Positions 6,040-13,457 of a DNA stretch of 15,879 bases are shown piece after piece (within the stretch, counting starts at the first letter, position 1; every line of letters begins with the position of its first letter). Origin of the DNA: an uncultured Eubacteriaceae bacterium. Lineage in GTDB: Bacteria; Bacillota; Clostridia; Eubacteriales; Eubacteriaceae. The stretch covers positions 1-15,879 of the forward strand of contig CANQOZ010000022.1 in the NCBI GenBank assembly GCA_947625585.1, in the 5' to 3' direction. The notes under the pieces are model-generated. The model was not told the DNA's origin, did not search any database, and was given only the letters and a program-made list of their open reading frames with translations. A program made the translations under genes and the position numbers.

Positions 6040-7581
6040 TTATCTAATTAAACTATAGTTGCTTGGATCATCCGTCATTAAAATTTCTGTAATTCCACGT
6101 TCATCAGAAACAACAGAACAATATTTATAATAATCGGTTGACATCATTGCCAGGCAACTTGCTGTATTCTGGAAGTTTTCGAAAGCTTTATTTAAGTCGT
6201 TTGTCTTAGTGAAGTTTTCACCAATAGCAGGAACAAGTCCATCTGTCCTGTAATTAACATCGGTCAATACGCTTTCAAAACCATGGTTGTTTGGTCTGAT
6301 ATGACTGTAAGTAGCATTAACTTCATCAAGTCTAACTCTTGCTGCTTCGTTTAGCTTAACATCACCAGTAACTGGCGATAATCCTTTCTTTAGTCTAAAG
6401 GTATTTAAGCTCTTTAAGAAGGTTCCTTCATTAATATCAACAGCAATAATACTTGGAATGTCTGAGTTTCCAGGAAGTAAGCTTCCCTTTGGTAAGATTC
6501 GAACCTGGAGTGCTTCAACTTTCAAATGCTGATTTACTGTTCCGGCTACCTGGTCATTATTTGCCCAGTCTAACCAGCCATATTCTTCTACATAAGTTCT
6601 GTAGAAGATATCAAATTTTTCAGCATCTGAACCTTCCAAGTGGAGCTTGATTGCTTCTACTGCCTTGTTTTCTCCAACCGTTCCTAATAGCATGTTATTA
6701 CCAAGCGGCATTAGCCATCCAATATCAGAAACGCTGGTTTGATAGACAATATTTAAGTTAGGATCATTCGTTCCAAAAGCAATTGCTTCAATTTGACTCG
6801 TTGGTTGTTCCTCACCGATTGTGATGTTCTTACCTATAACCGGTTGAGTCGTTCCGACATTAGCCATATGACTTGTAGCTGTAATAATCGGAATGTCCGA
6901 AGAGTTAATACTATCTGGTGGAGCAGCCTGAGCTCTTGGCAGGATCCTGACTTCAAGTGCCTCAAAGTGAGCTGTTGAATTTTCGTCAACTACCGGTTCG
7001 TCTGCTCTTACCCAGTTCGTCCAGTGAGAGTTTTCAATGTAAACTCTGTAATAAATATAGTAATCTATTGAATCTGGACCGTCTAACCTAATAACGATAT
7101 TATTTATTTTCTTAGATTCTTCTGATTGGTTTCCTGAAGCTTCTGCTAAGTCATAAAGACCAGTTGATTCTAATCCCCAATCTTCCCCGTCTAACTTGGT
7201 ATTGTATTTAAAACCTAAGTTTTTATTTTTGCTATAAAATTTTAAGGTTTCTAAGGTAGAGCCACTATTTGGACTTCCAACCATTGCCCTTGTTTCACTA
7301 AATGTGATTATAGCGTTTTTAGAAGTTTCGCTTTTAGTATCTGTAGGACTAAACCAAGCGAAAATATTAAAAACTTGGGGTGGGAGTTCATCTTTTAGTT
7401 GACCGTCGGTCCCTTGCTGCATCTGCTCATCAAGAGCAGTCATTGCACTTTCAGTTAGACCGGCGGCTTCTTCCACCGGGACTTTATCACTCGCCCTTAA
7501 CATGTACTCATTACCAGATGCCCAGACTGATCCTGTAACAACTAGTAGAAAGCACATTAGAATAGCTAATAACTTCTTCAT
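6040..7581 (-). CDS. secreted ChW-repeat protein with C-terminal CAP (SCP/PR1) domain
   Basis: This is a predicted exported protein of 513 residues. It has a signal peptide (KKLLAILMCFLLVVTGSVWASG, about 2-23) with cleavage near Ala21/Ser22. Four clostridial hydrophobic-W repeats are arranged as two pairs: about 122-168 and 172-215, then 276-318 and 323-364. They show the family pattern of aromatic strand, GW or HW, and an (A)(L/I)xVRILP end. A CAP domain spans about 385-505 (LNTFRLKKGLSPV, SHIRP, IGENF). The CAP His427 and Glu455 are present, but the second conserved His (usually in a GHR context) is replaced by Cys476, with another Cys at 488. The ribosome site AGGAA overlaps the dnaI stop, and the ATG follows that stop by six bases, so it is in the dnaD-dnaI operon. 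ChW proteins are thought to act at the cell surface; the ligand is unknown. Confidence 0.85.
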   Translation of the reverse strand: MKKLLAILMCFLLVVTGSVWASGNEYMLRASDKVPVEEAAGLTESAMTALDEQMQQGTDGQLKDELPPQVFNIFAWFSPTDTKSETSKNAIITFSETRAMVGSPNSGSTLETLKFYSKNKNLGFKYNTKLDGEDWGLESTGLYDLAEASGNQSEESKKINNIVIRLDGPDSIDYYIYYRVYIENSHWTNWVRADEPVVDENSTAHFEALEVRILPRAQAAPPDSINSSDIPIITATSHMANVGTTQPVIGKNITIGEEQPTSQIEAIAFGTNDPNLNIVYQTSVSDIGWLMPLGNNMLLGTVGENKAVEAIKLHLEGSDAEKFDIFYRTYVEEYGWLDWANNDQVAGTVNQHLKVEALQVRILPKGSLLPGNSDIPSIIAVDINEGTFLKSLNTFRLKKGLSPVTGDVKLNEAARVRLDEVNATYSHIRPNNHGFESVLTDVNYRTDGLVPAIGENFTKTNDLNKAFENFQNTASCLAMMSTDYYKYCSVVSDERGITEILMTDDPSNYSLIR

Positions 7582-7587
7582 TTATTC

Positions 7588-8553
7588 CTATTCATCCCTA
7601 CTGAATTCGTTTCGTAAATCCGATCCAAAAAAAGGTATCACTTCATAATTGCCCATAATTCGGCTTATCATCCTCTCAGGGTAAATATTCTCCTTTAGTA
7701 GGGTGGGAGGATTGTAATTTGAAGTGATAATTGTTTTGAGTTTCTTAACTAGTCTGTAGTCGATTATTTCCGTTAAACAGCTTTCAACAAATCGGTTAAC
7801 TACTTCTGTGCCTAAATCATCTATGACAAGCAGTTCAACCGTTTTAAATTCTTCTTTATTACTATTGTATATTTTATCTCGATTTTTCAGATCTTCATAT
7901 AGGTAATTTGCCAAATTCGGAGCTGTTAAATAAATTATTTGTTTTTGCTGCTTTAGTAGTTCGTTTACAAGGCAGCTCACAAAGTAAGTTTTACCTGTTC
8001 CAACTTGACCTGTAATGTAGAGCGAGGTTTCATTATCAAAATTTTGAAGGTATTTAGCTGCCCGATTTGTAGCACTGACAAGGCTTTCTCTAGCTGATCC
8101 AGGCTCATTATTAAGTCGTTTTGTTGAGAAAATTCCTGGATTGCTATTTTCAAATGTACTCTCCTTCATTAAATTTGAAAGATCATATTTACCATAGCTC
8201 TGTTCAAGTATGACAGACTTTACACACTGACAAGTTTTACCATTTTGGTCTATTCCTGTATCGTTACAGATGGGACAGGTTATAATCTCATCTAAGTAGT
8301 TAGACGGAAGATTATTATCTTTTAAAATCTTCTGTTCTAAATTGTCTAGCGACTGAACTTCAGCCATTTTAGAGTTGGCTTCACTTTTTTTACCAGTGAT
8401 TCGAAGTAAAGCAATATCAGCTAAGAGCTCATTACGTTTTCTTGTCAGGTTATAAAATTCCGGATTTGACTCTTCTAATCTTTGGATACGGTCCATCCGT
8501 TCCTTTTTATTCCTATTTTTACGATCCCTTAATATCTGGCTTACATTTTGCAT
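7588..8553 (-). CDS. dnaI: DnaI/DnaC-type primosomal helicase loader (AAA+ ATPase)
   Basis: This is a 321-residue AAA+ protein of the DnaI/DnaC family, which loads the replicative helicase DnaB/DnaC onto DNA with ATP. The N-terminal 80 residues are charged and helical. A putative zinc site follows: CPIC...CQC (Cys93, Cys96, Cys108, Cys110), as in clostridial DnaI-like loaders. Walker A is GQVGTGKT (182-189), Walker B is LLVIDDLG (241-248), sensor 1 is TSN (277-279), and an ERMISRIMG block (293-301) holds the likely arginine finger. The C-terminus FFGSDLR is typical. Three bases separate the dnaD stop from its ATG. No Shine-Dalgarno sequence is visible, so translation probably depends on coupling to dnaD. 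The pairing with dnaD supports a role in replication initiation or restart. Confidence 0.93.
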   Translation of the reverse strand: MQNVSQILRDRKNRNKKERMDRIQRLEESNPEFYNLTRKRNELLADIALLRITGKKSEANSKMAEVQSLDNLEQKILKDNNLPSNYLDEIITCPICNDTGIDQNGKTCQCVKSVILEQSYGKYDLSNLMKESTFENSNPGIFSTKRLNNEPGSARESLVSATNRAAKYLQNFDNETSLYITGQVGTGKTYFVSCLVNELLKQQKQIIYLTAPNLANYLYEDLKNRDKIYNSNKEEFKTVELLVIDDLGTEVVNRFVESCLTEIIDYRLVKKLKTIITSNYNPPTLLKENIYPERMISRIMGNYEVIPFFGSDLRNEFSRDE

Positions 8554-8556
8554 TGA

Positions 8557-9549
8557 TTAATCTAATGCTTCAAGACTCTTTCTGAAATTTTCAAAGATAG
8601 AATCTTCATATTTATTAGCAGCTTCTAACCGATCCTCACTAATTGTAGTATTATTTTCCTTTTTATTTTTTGATGGTTTAATATCAATTATCTGACTAGG
8701 TTCACTGTAACCTTTATTGTACCAATCGGTTAAAATGCTATCTAAGTATTCGAAGCTTTGATGGCTAGTTCTATTAATGCCTTCTTGAATCATTTCTTTA
8801 GAAAAGTCGTAGGTATCTACCCACTTATTAACAAAATTTCTTTCTTTTCTGATAGGTTGCCGCTTAAGGCCTAGTTCTCTTAGAACATGATAGACTAGCT
8901 TGTTATGTTTTTTATAATTCTCAGTCTGTTCTAGGGCATCATTAAGACATTTAATCTCTTGTTGATACCAGCTGTCTGCTACTTTACAGGCATAGTTGAA
9001 TTTTCCCATTGTTGTAAAGTCGTTATTTCCTATACATTCTGAGCAATAATCAAACAGATAATATAAACATGGATATTCCATTTCATATTCTTCAACCCAC
9101 ATAACTAGCTTTTTCATCATATCTTCTGTGATGATTTTTCCATCTAAGTAGGTTTCAACAGACTGAATTAAATATTTAAATTCATTAACTTCTTTGAGAT
9201 GGGACGGAATCGTGTTAATATCAGTTTTTCTACCAGCACTTTCCGCTAGAGACTGGGAGATACTATTAAAGACTACAGCAAAGTCTTCACCGTAATGTTT
9301 GATTTGAACTAATCCCTTTTCTTCCCAATAGAGATAGGCATCATAAATCGTATTTTCGGTTACCCTTAATTCCTTAGCGAGTTTTTCGTTTGACAAAGGA
9401 ACACTCTGAGGATTTTGGGTATTCTTTAGACCATAGAGGTAGATCTTGACATAATCACCTTTTGCCTGTGGCATAAATGCAGTTATAAACATGTTTTCTA
9501 CTGTTGTAGTCCCATATAATTCACTTGCTGCTTGAAATAAAACTCCCAA
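8557..9549 (-). CDS. dnaD: DnaD/DnaB-like primosome protein, TTG start
   Basis: This is a 330-residue primosome component that remodels origin or restart DNA with the helicase loader. A winged-helix-like N-terminus spans about 20-95 (VKIYLYGLKN, LSNEKLAKELRVTENTIYDAYLYWEEKGLV). Two DnaD-type helical repeats follow: one around 125-205 ending FNYACKVADSWYQQEI, and one around 215-282 ending FEYLDSILTDWYNKGY, the family's YxxxILxxW signature. The last 50 residues are Lys/Asn-rich and hydrophilic. The start is TTG at 9549. AGAGG lies about nine bases upstream, and the sequence directly after it begins the conserved fold, so this start is preferred over the internal ATG at codon 20. It is the first gene of an operon with dnaI and the CAP protein. 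Two DnaD domains are common in clostridial homologues. Confidence 0.9.
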   Translation of the reverse strand: MGVLFQAASELYGTTTVENMFITAFMPQAKGDYVKIYLYGLKNTQNPQSVPLSNEKLAKELRVTENTIYDAYLYWEEKGLVQIKHYGEDFAVVFNSISQSLAESAGRKTDINTIPSHLKEVNEFKYLIQSVETYLDGKIITEDMMKKLVMWVEEYEMEYPCLYYLFDYCSECIGNNDFTTMGKFNYACKVADSWYQQEIKCLNDALEQTENYKKHNKLVYHVLRELGLKRQPIRKERNFVNKWVDTYDFSKEMIQEGINRTSHQSFEYLDSILTDWYNKGYSEPSQIIDIKPSKNKKENNTTISEDRLEAANKYEDSIFENFRKSLEALD

Positions 9550-9598
9550 AGCTCTTTACCTCTCAAAATTATTTTGCCAAAAGTGATTGGTCTACCTA

Positions 9599-9610
9599 CT
9601 ATTATAATAG
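9599..9610 (-). promoter_or_regulatory. palindromic -10 element, promoter candidate for dnaD
   Basis: CTATTATAATAG is a perfect 12-base palindrome that contains TATAAT on both strands (minus 9606-9601, plus 9603-9608). On the minus strand a weak TTGAGG lies 19 bases upstream. The start would be about 45 bases before the TTG. A matching plus-strand -35 is not seen at normal spacing. Confidence 0.5.
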
Positions 9611-9794
9611 GAAAACTTTATTTCACCTCAAAATTTGGCGGGTTATTTAAGTTTATCACGATTTTTGATTTTCGCCACATTAGTTTTAACTGAAAATAGT
9701 AACAGTTTTAAATTGAATTGGTAGAGGTAAACATTTTTTTGTTTTAATGTTATTCTCTATTTAGGCGGTGTTTCGACTTTTTAAAATATAAATT

Positions 9795-9811
9795 ACGAAT
9801 TTTAGACGAAT
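9795..9811 (+). promoter_or_regulatory. ACGAAT direct repeat with 11-bp period
   Basis: ACGAAT-TTTAG-ACGAAT is a perfect hexamer direct repeat with a five-base spacer, the geometry used by OmpR-family response regulators. It ends three bases before the WalR-like box, inside the gene-free control region 9550-9901. The regulator is unknown. Confidence 0.35.
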
Positions 9812-9813
9812 AA

Positions 9814-9830
9814 TTTACACAACTGTTACA
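9814..9830 (-). promoter_or_regulatory. candidate WalR (YycF) binding box upstream of murA
   Basis: The minus strand reads TGTAAC-AGTTG-TGTAAA, an exact match to the published WalR consensus TGTWAH-N5-TGTWAH. It sits about 50 bases upstream of the predicted murA start point. WalR controls wall metabolism genes in Bacillota, and the downstream murA, yycJ and htrA belong to that theme. Binding is inferred, not shown. Confidence 0.55.
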
Positions 9831-9860
9831 AAGGTATCCTATAATCATTGGAAAAGCTTA

Positions 9861-9869
9861 TGTTATAAT
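9861..9869 (+). promoter_or_regulatory. extended -10 promoter for murA
   Basis: TGT-TATAAT (9861-9869) is an extended -10 with no good -35, which suits an activator-dependent promoter. A second TATAAT lies at 9840-9845. The leader would be about 26 bases and includes the ribosome site GGAG five bases before the ATG. The rest of 9550-9901 shows only AT-rich sequence and the sites listed separately. Confidence 0.6.
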
Positions 9870-9901
9870 TTACAATCGAGTATTTTTTAATTGGAGTGTA
9901 A

Positions 9902-11179
9902 ATGGAGTCTTATTTAATCGAGGGTGGACATAAACTCTCAGGTGAGGTTTCAATTACAGGGGCAAAAAATGCTGTCCTCGGCATTATAGCAGCTGCCTGT
10001 CTCAGTGATGAGGTTAGTACTATCGAAAATGTCCCTCATATTCAGGATGTCTACAAGTTTATCGAAATAATCAAAAGAATTGGAGCTAAAGTCCAGTTTA
10101 ATAATAACGTCTTAAGAATAGATCCAAAAGGAATCAATCAAACAGACTGCTCTGATCAAGCCTATAATTTTAATAAGTTAAGAGCCTCTTACTATCTTCT
10201 AGGAACATTTCTCGGAAGATTTAATGGAGGAAAGGTTCCAAGACCTGGCGGATGTGCGATTGGTGATCGAAAAATCAATTTACACCTAGATGGTTTCAGA
10301 CAACTCGGAGCCAAGGTTGATGATAATGTCATGATTACTGTTAAATCATCTGGCTTAAAAGGTGGTGATATTCTTTTAGAATTTCCATCTGTTGGGGCTA
10401 CAATTAATCTTATGATTGCAGCATCTCTGGCTAAGGGAGTAACTCATATATCGAATGCTGCCAAGGAACCCCATATAGTTGATGTTGCTAACTTTTTAAA
10501 CCGTATGGGTGCTAAAATCCGTGGAGCTGGAACCGAAGATATCACGATTACTGGTGTTGATAAGTTACACGGAACAGAGTATTCAGTTATACCAGATCAG
10601 ATTGAAACTGGTACTTACATGATAGCTGCCGCAGCAACAGAAAGTGATATTGTCATTAAGAATACAATTCCTATCCATATGAAATCATTAATTGATGTAT
10701 TCAAACAGATGGGGATACCAGTTGAAACAAATGAAGATGAAATCTACGTAATGGCTAAAAGACCATTTAAAGCAGTGCAGGTTTCAACAGCGCCTTATCC
10801 AGGTTTTCCGACTGATCTTCAACAACCATTAGCTGTATTGATGATACTTGCTGATGGTCAGAGCAGAATAAAAGAGAATATTTTCGAAAGTCGTCTTGGA
10901 TATCTTAATGAACTTAAAAAGATAGGTGCTAAGGCAAAAATTTATGATGACAAAAAGACAGCTACGATCGATGGTGTTAATGAGCTAAATGGTGATGAGG
11001 TAGAACTTATTACTCCTGACTTAAGAGCAGGAGCAGCATTAGTAATTGCTGCTTTAGTTTCTGATGGTACAACTCGTATCAAAGACATCCACTATATTGA
11101 TCGTGGTTATGAAGATTTTGAAGAAAAATTAAATAAACTAGGAGCTAAAGTAGCTCGGTTAGATGATGAAGTAGTTTAG
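9902..11179 (+). CDS. murA: UDP-N-acetylglucosamine 1-carboxyvinyltransferase
   Basis: MurA transfers enolpyruvate from phosphoenolpyruvate to UDP-GlcNAc, the first committed step of peptidoglycan precursor synthesis in the cytoplasm. The 425-residue length is normal. Visible active-site residues are Lys22-Asn23 (ITGAKNAVLG), Cys118 with Arg123 (PGGCAIGDRKINLHLDG, the fosfomycin-reactive Cys of the family), the Asp of FPTDLQQP, the Arg of IFESRLGYLNEL, the Arg of DLRAGAALVIA and the Arg of HYIDRGYEDFEEKL. The FESRLGY block differs from the commoner FENRFMH. It has a GGAG ribosome site and its own promoter behind a WalR-like box. Its stop codon lies inside the stem of a terminator, so transcription into yycJ is probably limited. 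Whether the genome has a second MurA (MurZ) cannot be told here. Confidence 0.97.
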   Translation: MESYLIEGGHKLSGEVSITGAKNAVLGIIAAACLSDEVSTIENVPHIQDVYKFIEIIKRIGAKVQFNNNVLRIDPKGINQTDCSDQAYNFNKLRASYYLLGTFLGRFNGGKVPRPGGCAIGDRKINLHLDGFRQLGAKVDDNVMITVKSSGLKGGDILLEFPSVGATINLMIAASLAKGVTHISNAAKEPHIVDVANFLNRMGAKIRGAGTEDITITGVDKLHGTEYSVIPDQIETGTYMIAAAATESDIVIKNTIPIHMKSLIDVFKQMGIPVETNEDEIYVMAKRPFKAVQVSTAPYPGFPTDLQQPLAVLMILADGQSRIKENIFESRLGYLNELKKIGAKAKIYDDKKTATIDGVNELNGDEVELITPDLRAGAALVIAALVSDGTTRIKDIHYIDRGYEDFEEKLNKLGAKVARLDDEVV

Positions 11180-11204
11180 GAGGTAGTGCCTAAACTATTT
11201 TTTT
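11172..11204 (+). terminator. intrinsic terminator overlapping the murA stop codon
   Basis: TAGTTTAGG (11172-11180) pairs perfectly with CCTAAACTA (11189-11197) around an eight-base loop and is followed by T7 (11198-11204). The murA TAG (11177-11179) is in the left stem, so terminating ribosomes would cover the hairpin and could modulate read-through into yycJ. Confidence 0.88.
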
Positions 11205-11327
11205 GCCCAAAATTCAATAATTTTAGACCAATTAAAGAGATTTTTTTACTTTTTTAAATTAAAAATTTCCCTTAAAGTTGTTTTTAAGATAAATTAATAA
11301 AATAAGTACCGTAAACAAAGGAAATTT

Positions 11328-12116
11328 ATGAAGTTTTGTAGTTTGTTTAGCGGGAGTTCAGGAAACTGTTTATTTATTGAAGATAAAGGTACAAGAATTC
11401 TCGTAGATGCAGGAAAAAACGGAAAGCAAGTAGAATTAGCATTAAATAATATAGGTGAAACTGCTAAAGATCTAAATGGGATCGTCCTAACCCACGAACA
11501 TTCAGACCATATTTCGGCTGCAGGAGTGCTTTCAAGAAGGTATGACCTTCCGCTTTATGCAACAGCTGATACATGGGGTGCTCTTGAAGGAAATCTAGGT
11601 AAGTTAAAGGACAAGAACCAAGTTTGTTTTGATAAACATGTTCCCTTTGACATTGGAAGCCTAAATTTAACTGCTTTTAAGACTTCCCATGATGCAGTAG
11701 ACTCTGTTGGTTTTAATATAACAAATGGAGCCAAAAGTATAGGAATTGCTACAGATACCGGAATAATTACTGATGATATGCAACAGTATCTCAACCGGTG
11801 CAACCTGGTCGTCTTAGAAAGCAACCATGATATTAACATGTTAGAGACTGGACCTTATCCTTATTATCTAAAACAGAGAATTAGGGGTGCATGGGGACAT
11901 TTATCGAACGAAAGAGCAGCAGAATATGCTAAGGATCTGGTATTAAGCGGAACCGACCATCTTATACTTGCTCACTTAAGTGAACATAATAACCTTCCCG
12001 TTTTAGCAGAACTCGAAACAACCAATGTTTTAAAGAAGAATTTAATTAAAACTGGAAAAGATGTGATTCTTGAAGTAGCTTACCGAAACAGGGTAAGTCA
12101 ACTACATTCTTTATAA
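11328..12116 (+). CDS. yycJ: YycJ/WalJ (VicX) metallo-beta-lactamase-fold hydrolase
   Basis: This is a 262-residue metallo-beta-lactamase-fold protein of the YycJ/WalJ/VicX family, named for its place at the end of walRK (vicRK) operons and implicated in cell wall and DNA-replication coordination. The family start KFCSLFSGSSGNCLFIE is intact. The metal-binding motif THEHSDHI spans 55-62 (His56, His58, Asp60, His61). Further metal-site regions are SHDAVDSVGF, IATDTG and ESNHD, with the late HLSEHNN block. The ribosome site is AAAGGAAA just before the ATG. The 148 bases after the murA stop are very AT-rich and contain only a weak promoter candidate (TTGTTT near 11279, spacer 17, AATAAG). htrA follows after 19 bases. 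No walR or walK precedes it, which is unusual. Confidence 0.93.
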   Translation: MKFCSLFSGSSGNCLFIEDKGTRILVDAGKNGKQVELALNNIGETAKDLNGIVLTHEHSDHISAAGVLSRRYDLPLYATADTWGALEGNLGKLKDKNQVCFDKHVPFDIGSLNLTAFKTSHDAVDSVGFNITNGAKSIGIATDTGIITDDMQQYLNRCNLVVLESNHDINMLETGPYPYYLKQRIRGAWGHLSNERAAEYAKDLVLSGTDHLILAHLSEHNNLPVLAELETTNVLKKNLIKTGKDVILEVAYRNRVSQLHSL

Positions 12117-12135
12117 TTAGTGAAAGAAGGTACTT

Positions 12136-13380
12136 ATGAATAATCAAGATCCTATTGAAGAACAACGAAGAAAGCATTTTGAAAGTTTAAATCAGGCAAA
12201 TCCTCAGCCAGAATATCAGGAACCTTCTATTCAGGAACAGCCGAAGAAGCGAGTCAAAAGACAATCAAGCGGGCATACGTTTGTAGCTGCTCTATTTGGT
12301 GCAATAGTAGGGGCAATCATAGCACTACTAGTTGGGTATTTACTACTTACTCAAACCAATTTACTCTCACGTGCAGGTTCTTATAATAGTAATGGGGGTA
12401 CAGTTGTTAACTATGATGGTGGTGATGCTGAATCTTCAGTTGAAGCTGTAAGCCAAGTAGTTCCAAAATCCGTTGTAGGTATTGCAGCAGTTGTTAATAC
12501 AACTGGTCAGAACTTATTTGGTCAACCTACACAATCACAAGGAACAAGCTTTGGTTCTGGATTCTTTGCAACGGATAATGGTTATATTGTTACAAATAAC
12601 CATGTCGTTACAGATTCACCTCAAAAGATAACAGTTTCTACAGCCGATGGTAAAGAATATGAAGGTAAACGAATTTGGGGTGATTCCGATCTCGATATTG
12701 CAATTGTTAAGATTGAAGGAAGTGGATTCCAAGCATTAAGTCTTGGTGACTCCGAAGATATCAGTGTTGGACAGACCGTTGTAGCTATTGGTAACCCTCT
12801 TGGATTAGCTTATTCAAGAACAGTTACATCTGGAATTATCTCTGCTATAGACCGTACGATTGTTGAACCATCAACCAATCAGATTACAGCTGAAGGACTT
12901 ATTCAAACGGATGCTGCTATTAACTCAGGTAATTCCGGTGGACCATTAGTTAATACAAATGGTGAAGTTATAGGAATTAATACCTATAAGAGTACTCAGG
13001 CTGAAGGAATTGGTTTTGCAATTCCAATTAACCTATTTAAGCCAATCATCCAGGAAGTTATTGAAACTGGTAACTTCTCACCAAGGATTATTGGAGTAAC
13101 AGGATATGATCCTGAACAGGCTAAATACATTCTTAATGATCAAGTCCAGAAATTTAATACAGGGTTCTACATTGTCTCTGTAACAGATGGCTCACCTGCT
13201 CAGAAAGCTGGATTACAGCAAGGTGATATCATCAAAACAGTAGATGGTAAAGAAATCAATACTTTGATTCAAATGAGAACCATTCTATATAATAAAAAAG
13301 TTGGTGATAGTGTTGAAATCACTTATGAACGTGATGGTAAGACTCAAAGTGCAACACTTCCACTAGTAGCACAACAATAG
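12136..13380 (+). CDS. htrA: HtrA/DegP-like membrane-anchored serine protease with PDZ domain
   Basis: This surface quality-control protease degrades misfolded exported proteins. The 414-residue product has a polar, Gln/Pro-rich cytoplasmic N-terminus (1-46) with a basic KKRVKRQ patch. One membrane helix spans about 48-71 (AALFGAIVGAIIALLVGYLLL), followed by a Ser/Gly/Asn linker. The trypsin-like domain has its catalytic triad in VTNNHVV (His156), DLDIAIVKI (Asp187) and NSGNSGGPL (Ser267). One C-terminal PDZ domain (GFYIVSVTDGSPAQKAGLQQ, GDIIKTVDGKEI) completes the standard Bacillota HtrA layout. The ribosome site GAAAGAAGG is good. It is probably co-transcribed with yycJ, as at the end of Bacillus wal operons, and ends at a strong terminator. 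rlmH, which often follows in other Bacillota, is not here. Confidence 0.95.
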   Translation: MNNQDPIEEQRRKHFESLNQANPQPEYQEPSIQEQPKKRVKRQSSGHTFVAALFGAIVGAIIALLVGYLLLTQTNLLSRAGSYNSNGGTVVNYDGGDAESSVEAVSQVVPKSVVGIAAVVNTTGQNLFGQPTQSQGTSFGSGFFATDNGYIVTNNHVVTDSPQKITVSTADGKEYEGKRIWGDSDLDIAIVKIEGSGFQALSLGDSEDISVGQTVVAIGNPLGLAYSRTVTSGIISAIDRTIVEPSTNQITAEGLIQTDAAINSGNSGGPLVNTNGEVIGINTYKSTQAEGIGFAIPINLFKPIIQEVIETGNFSPRIIGVTGYDPEQAKYILNDQVQKFNTGFYIVSVTDGSPAQKAGLQQGDIIKTVDGKEINTLIQMRTILYNKKVGDSVEITYERDGKTQSATLPLVAQQ

Positions 13381-13392
13381 TAAAACAACGTT

Positions 13393-13418
13393 GCGAGGTT
13401 TAGACCTCGCTTTTTTTT
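13393..13418 (+). terminator. intrinsic terminator after htrA
   Basis: GCGAGGT (13393-13399), loop TTAG and ACCTCGC (13404-13410) form a perfect 7-base-pair GC-rich hairpin directly followed by T8 (13411-13418). Confidence 0.95.
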
Positions 13419-13419
13419 A

Positions 13420-13428
13420 TGGTATTAT
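13420..13428 (+). promoter_or_regulatory. extended -10 promoter candidate for the aminotransferase gene
   Basis: TGG-TATTAT (13420-13428) lies directly after the htrA terminator, leaving a leader of about 23 bases before the ATG at 13458. No -35 is recognisable because that region is the terminator itself. Confidence 0.4.
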
Positions 13429-13457
13429 TTTTGTATTAAATACGAGAAATTAAGACA

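Noticed and set aside
6453..6978. Short plus-strand open frames within the CAP gene
   Set aside because: They have no ribosome site or family similarity, and they lie antisense to a well-supported coding sequence.
9640..9655. TTTGGCGGG next to the dnaD promoter as an NrdR- or E2F-like site
   Set aside because: It is a single short G-rich match without the paired spacing of known NrdR boxes and without ribonucleotide reductase genes nearby.
9725..9755. AACATT...AATGTT hairpin as a terminator
   Set aside because: The stem is short and AT-only and no gene ends near it, so it is unlikely to terminate transcription.
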